Below are positions 63,746 through 64,000 of a stretch of 64,000 nucleotides of DNA, piece after piece. Position numbers and translations under genes: made by a program. The stretch covers positions 5,750,500-5,814,499 of the forward strand of contig NC_079890.1 of assembly GCF_024868665.1 (NCBI RefSeq), in the 5' to 3' direction. Origin of the DNA: Triplophysa rosa. Lineage: Eukaryota; Chordata; Actinopteri; Cypriniformes; Nemacheilidae. Within the stretch, counting starts at the first letter, position 1. Every line of letters begins with the position of its first letter. Below the pieces are notes generated by a model that was given only the letters and a program-made list of their open reading frames with translations, made no database searches and was not told where the DNA came from.

Positions 63746-64000
63746 TGTTAACCATTATATTTCACTTAAAAGTGATTACACAATTAAAAGTAGTAATTAA
63801 GATAGATGCTGCAGTTTTCGGATTAAATGGCGACTGAGAAGCACTTGAAGCATTTAACTCTACTTGAACAAAATCAATCTTAGAGAAGGTGATTAGATAT
63901 TAATTATATTCTGTATTGTGACATCAGAACTGCCAGAATGTTGAAGATATGTTGTGTATTACAGTATACAACAAATATTTACTTGTACAAAAGTTTTGAT

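Overview
The window is vertebrate nuclear DNA from a teleost fish, most likely a cyprinid. The evidence is three spliced genes with fish-like proteins (an Arp2 gene, a six7-type SIX homeobox gene and the 5' end of a JNK3 gene), very dense fish-type DNA transposons and foldback MITEs, DIRS and Ty3/gypsy retroelements, and tRNA genes lying close together. It is draft assembly: single-N joints sit at 31955, 45433 and 59537, and a 365-base N gap at 35049-35413.

Layout. 1.85-5.24 kb (minus): a complete 8-exon actr2 gene (394 aa). 6.73-9.67 kb (minus): a complete 3-exon six7-like gene (258 aa), followed on its upstream side by about 5 kb of mostly single-copy DNA with one MITE, a 41-G homopolymer and another small TIR element. 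14.7-26.3 kb: a DNA transposon with CTGTAAATT-type terminal inverted repeats, carrying minus-strand zinc-finger exon remnants. It has been split by two DIRS-type tyrosine-recombinase retroelements joined end to end: A is decayed and 5'-truncated, B is better preserved with both inverted terminal repeats and the internal complementary region. 26.3-30.7 kb: sparse DNA with one unassigned possible terminal exon.

30.7-36.1 kb: a Ty3/gypsy element with 190-bp LTRs, a single gag-pol frame, an assembly-duplicated gag and an N gap in the integrase. 36.5-39.7 kb: remains of a tRNA cluster (decayed Ser-AGA, intact Glu-TTC, a Lys-CTT gene split by a hAT transposon with a clean 8-bp target duplication, and a Ser 5' stub). 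40-40.7 kb: a three-arm inverted repeat. 41.2-45.4 kb: a second, different Ty3/gypsy element whose gag ends on a textbook -1 frameshift signal (GGGAAAC, 5-nt spacer, 12-bp hairpin) into pol; it is cut by an N joint. 45.6-48.8 kb: a frameshifted, intron-containing gene with a C2H2 finger and a transposase-like region. 49.6-53.7 kb: stacked TIR/foldback elements and a LINE endonuclease fragment. 57.0-59.1 kb (plus): the first two coding exons of mapk10 (JNK3). 59.5-63.8 kb: more nested transposons, including a second copy of the 52.1-53.1 kb block, a hAT with an 8-bp target duplication, and a TTAA-flanked insertion inside a MITE.

No operon-like cooperation is expected. The host genes are Arp2/3 actin nucleation (actr2), an eye/forebrain transcription factor (six7) and a neuronal stress kinase (mapk10). 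Because single-N joints lie between the actr2/six7 part and the mapk10 part, their linkage should be treated as provisional.
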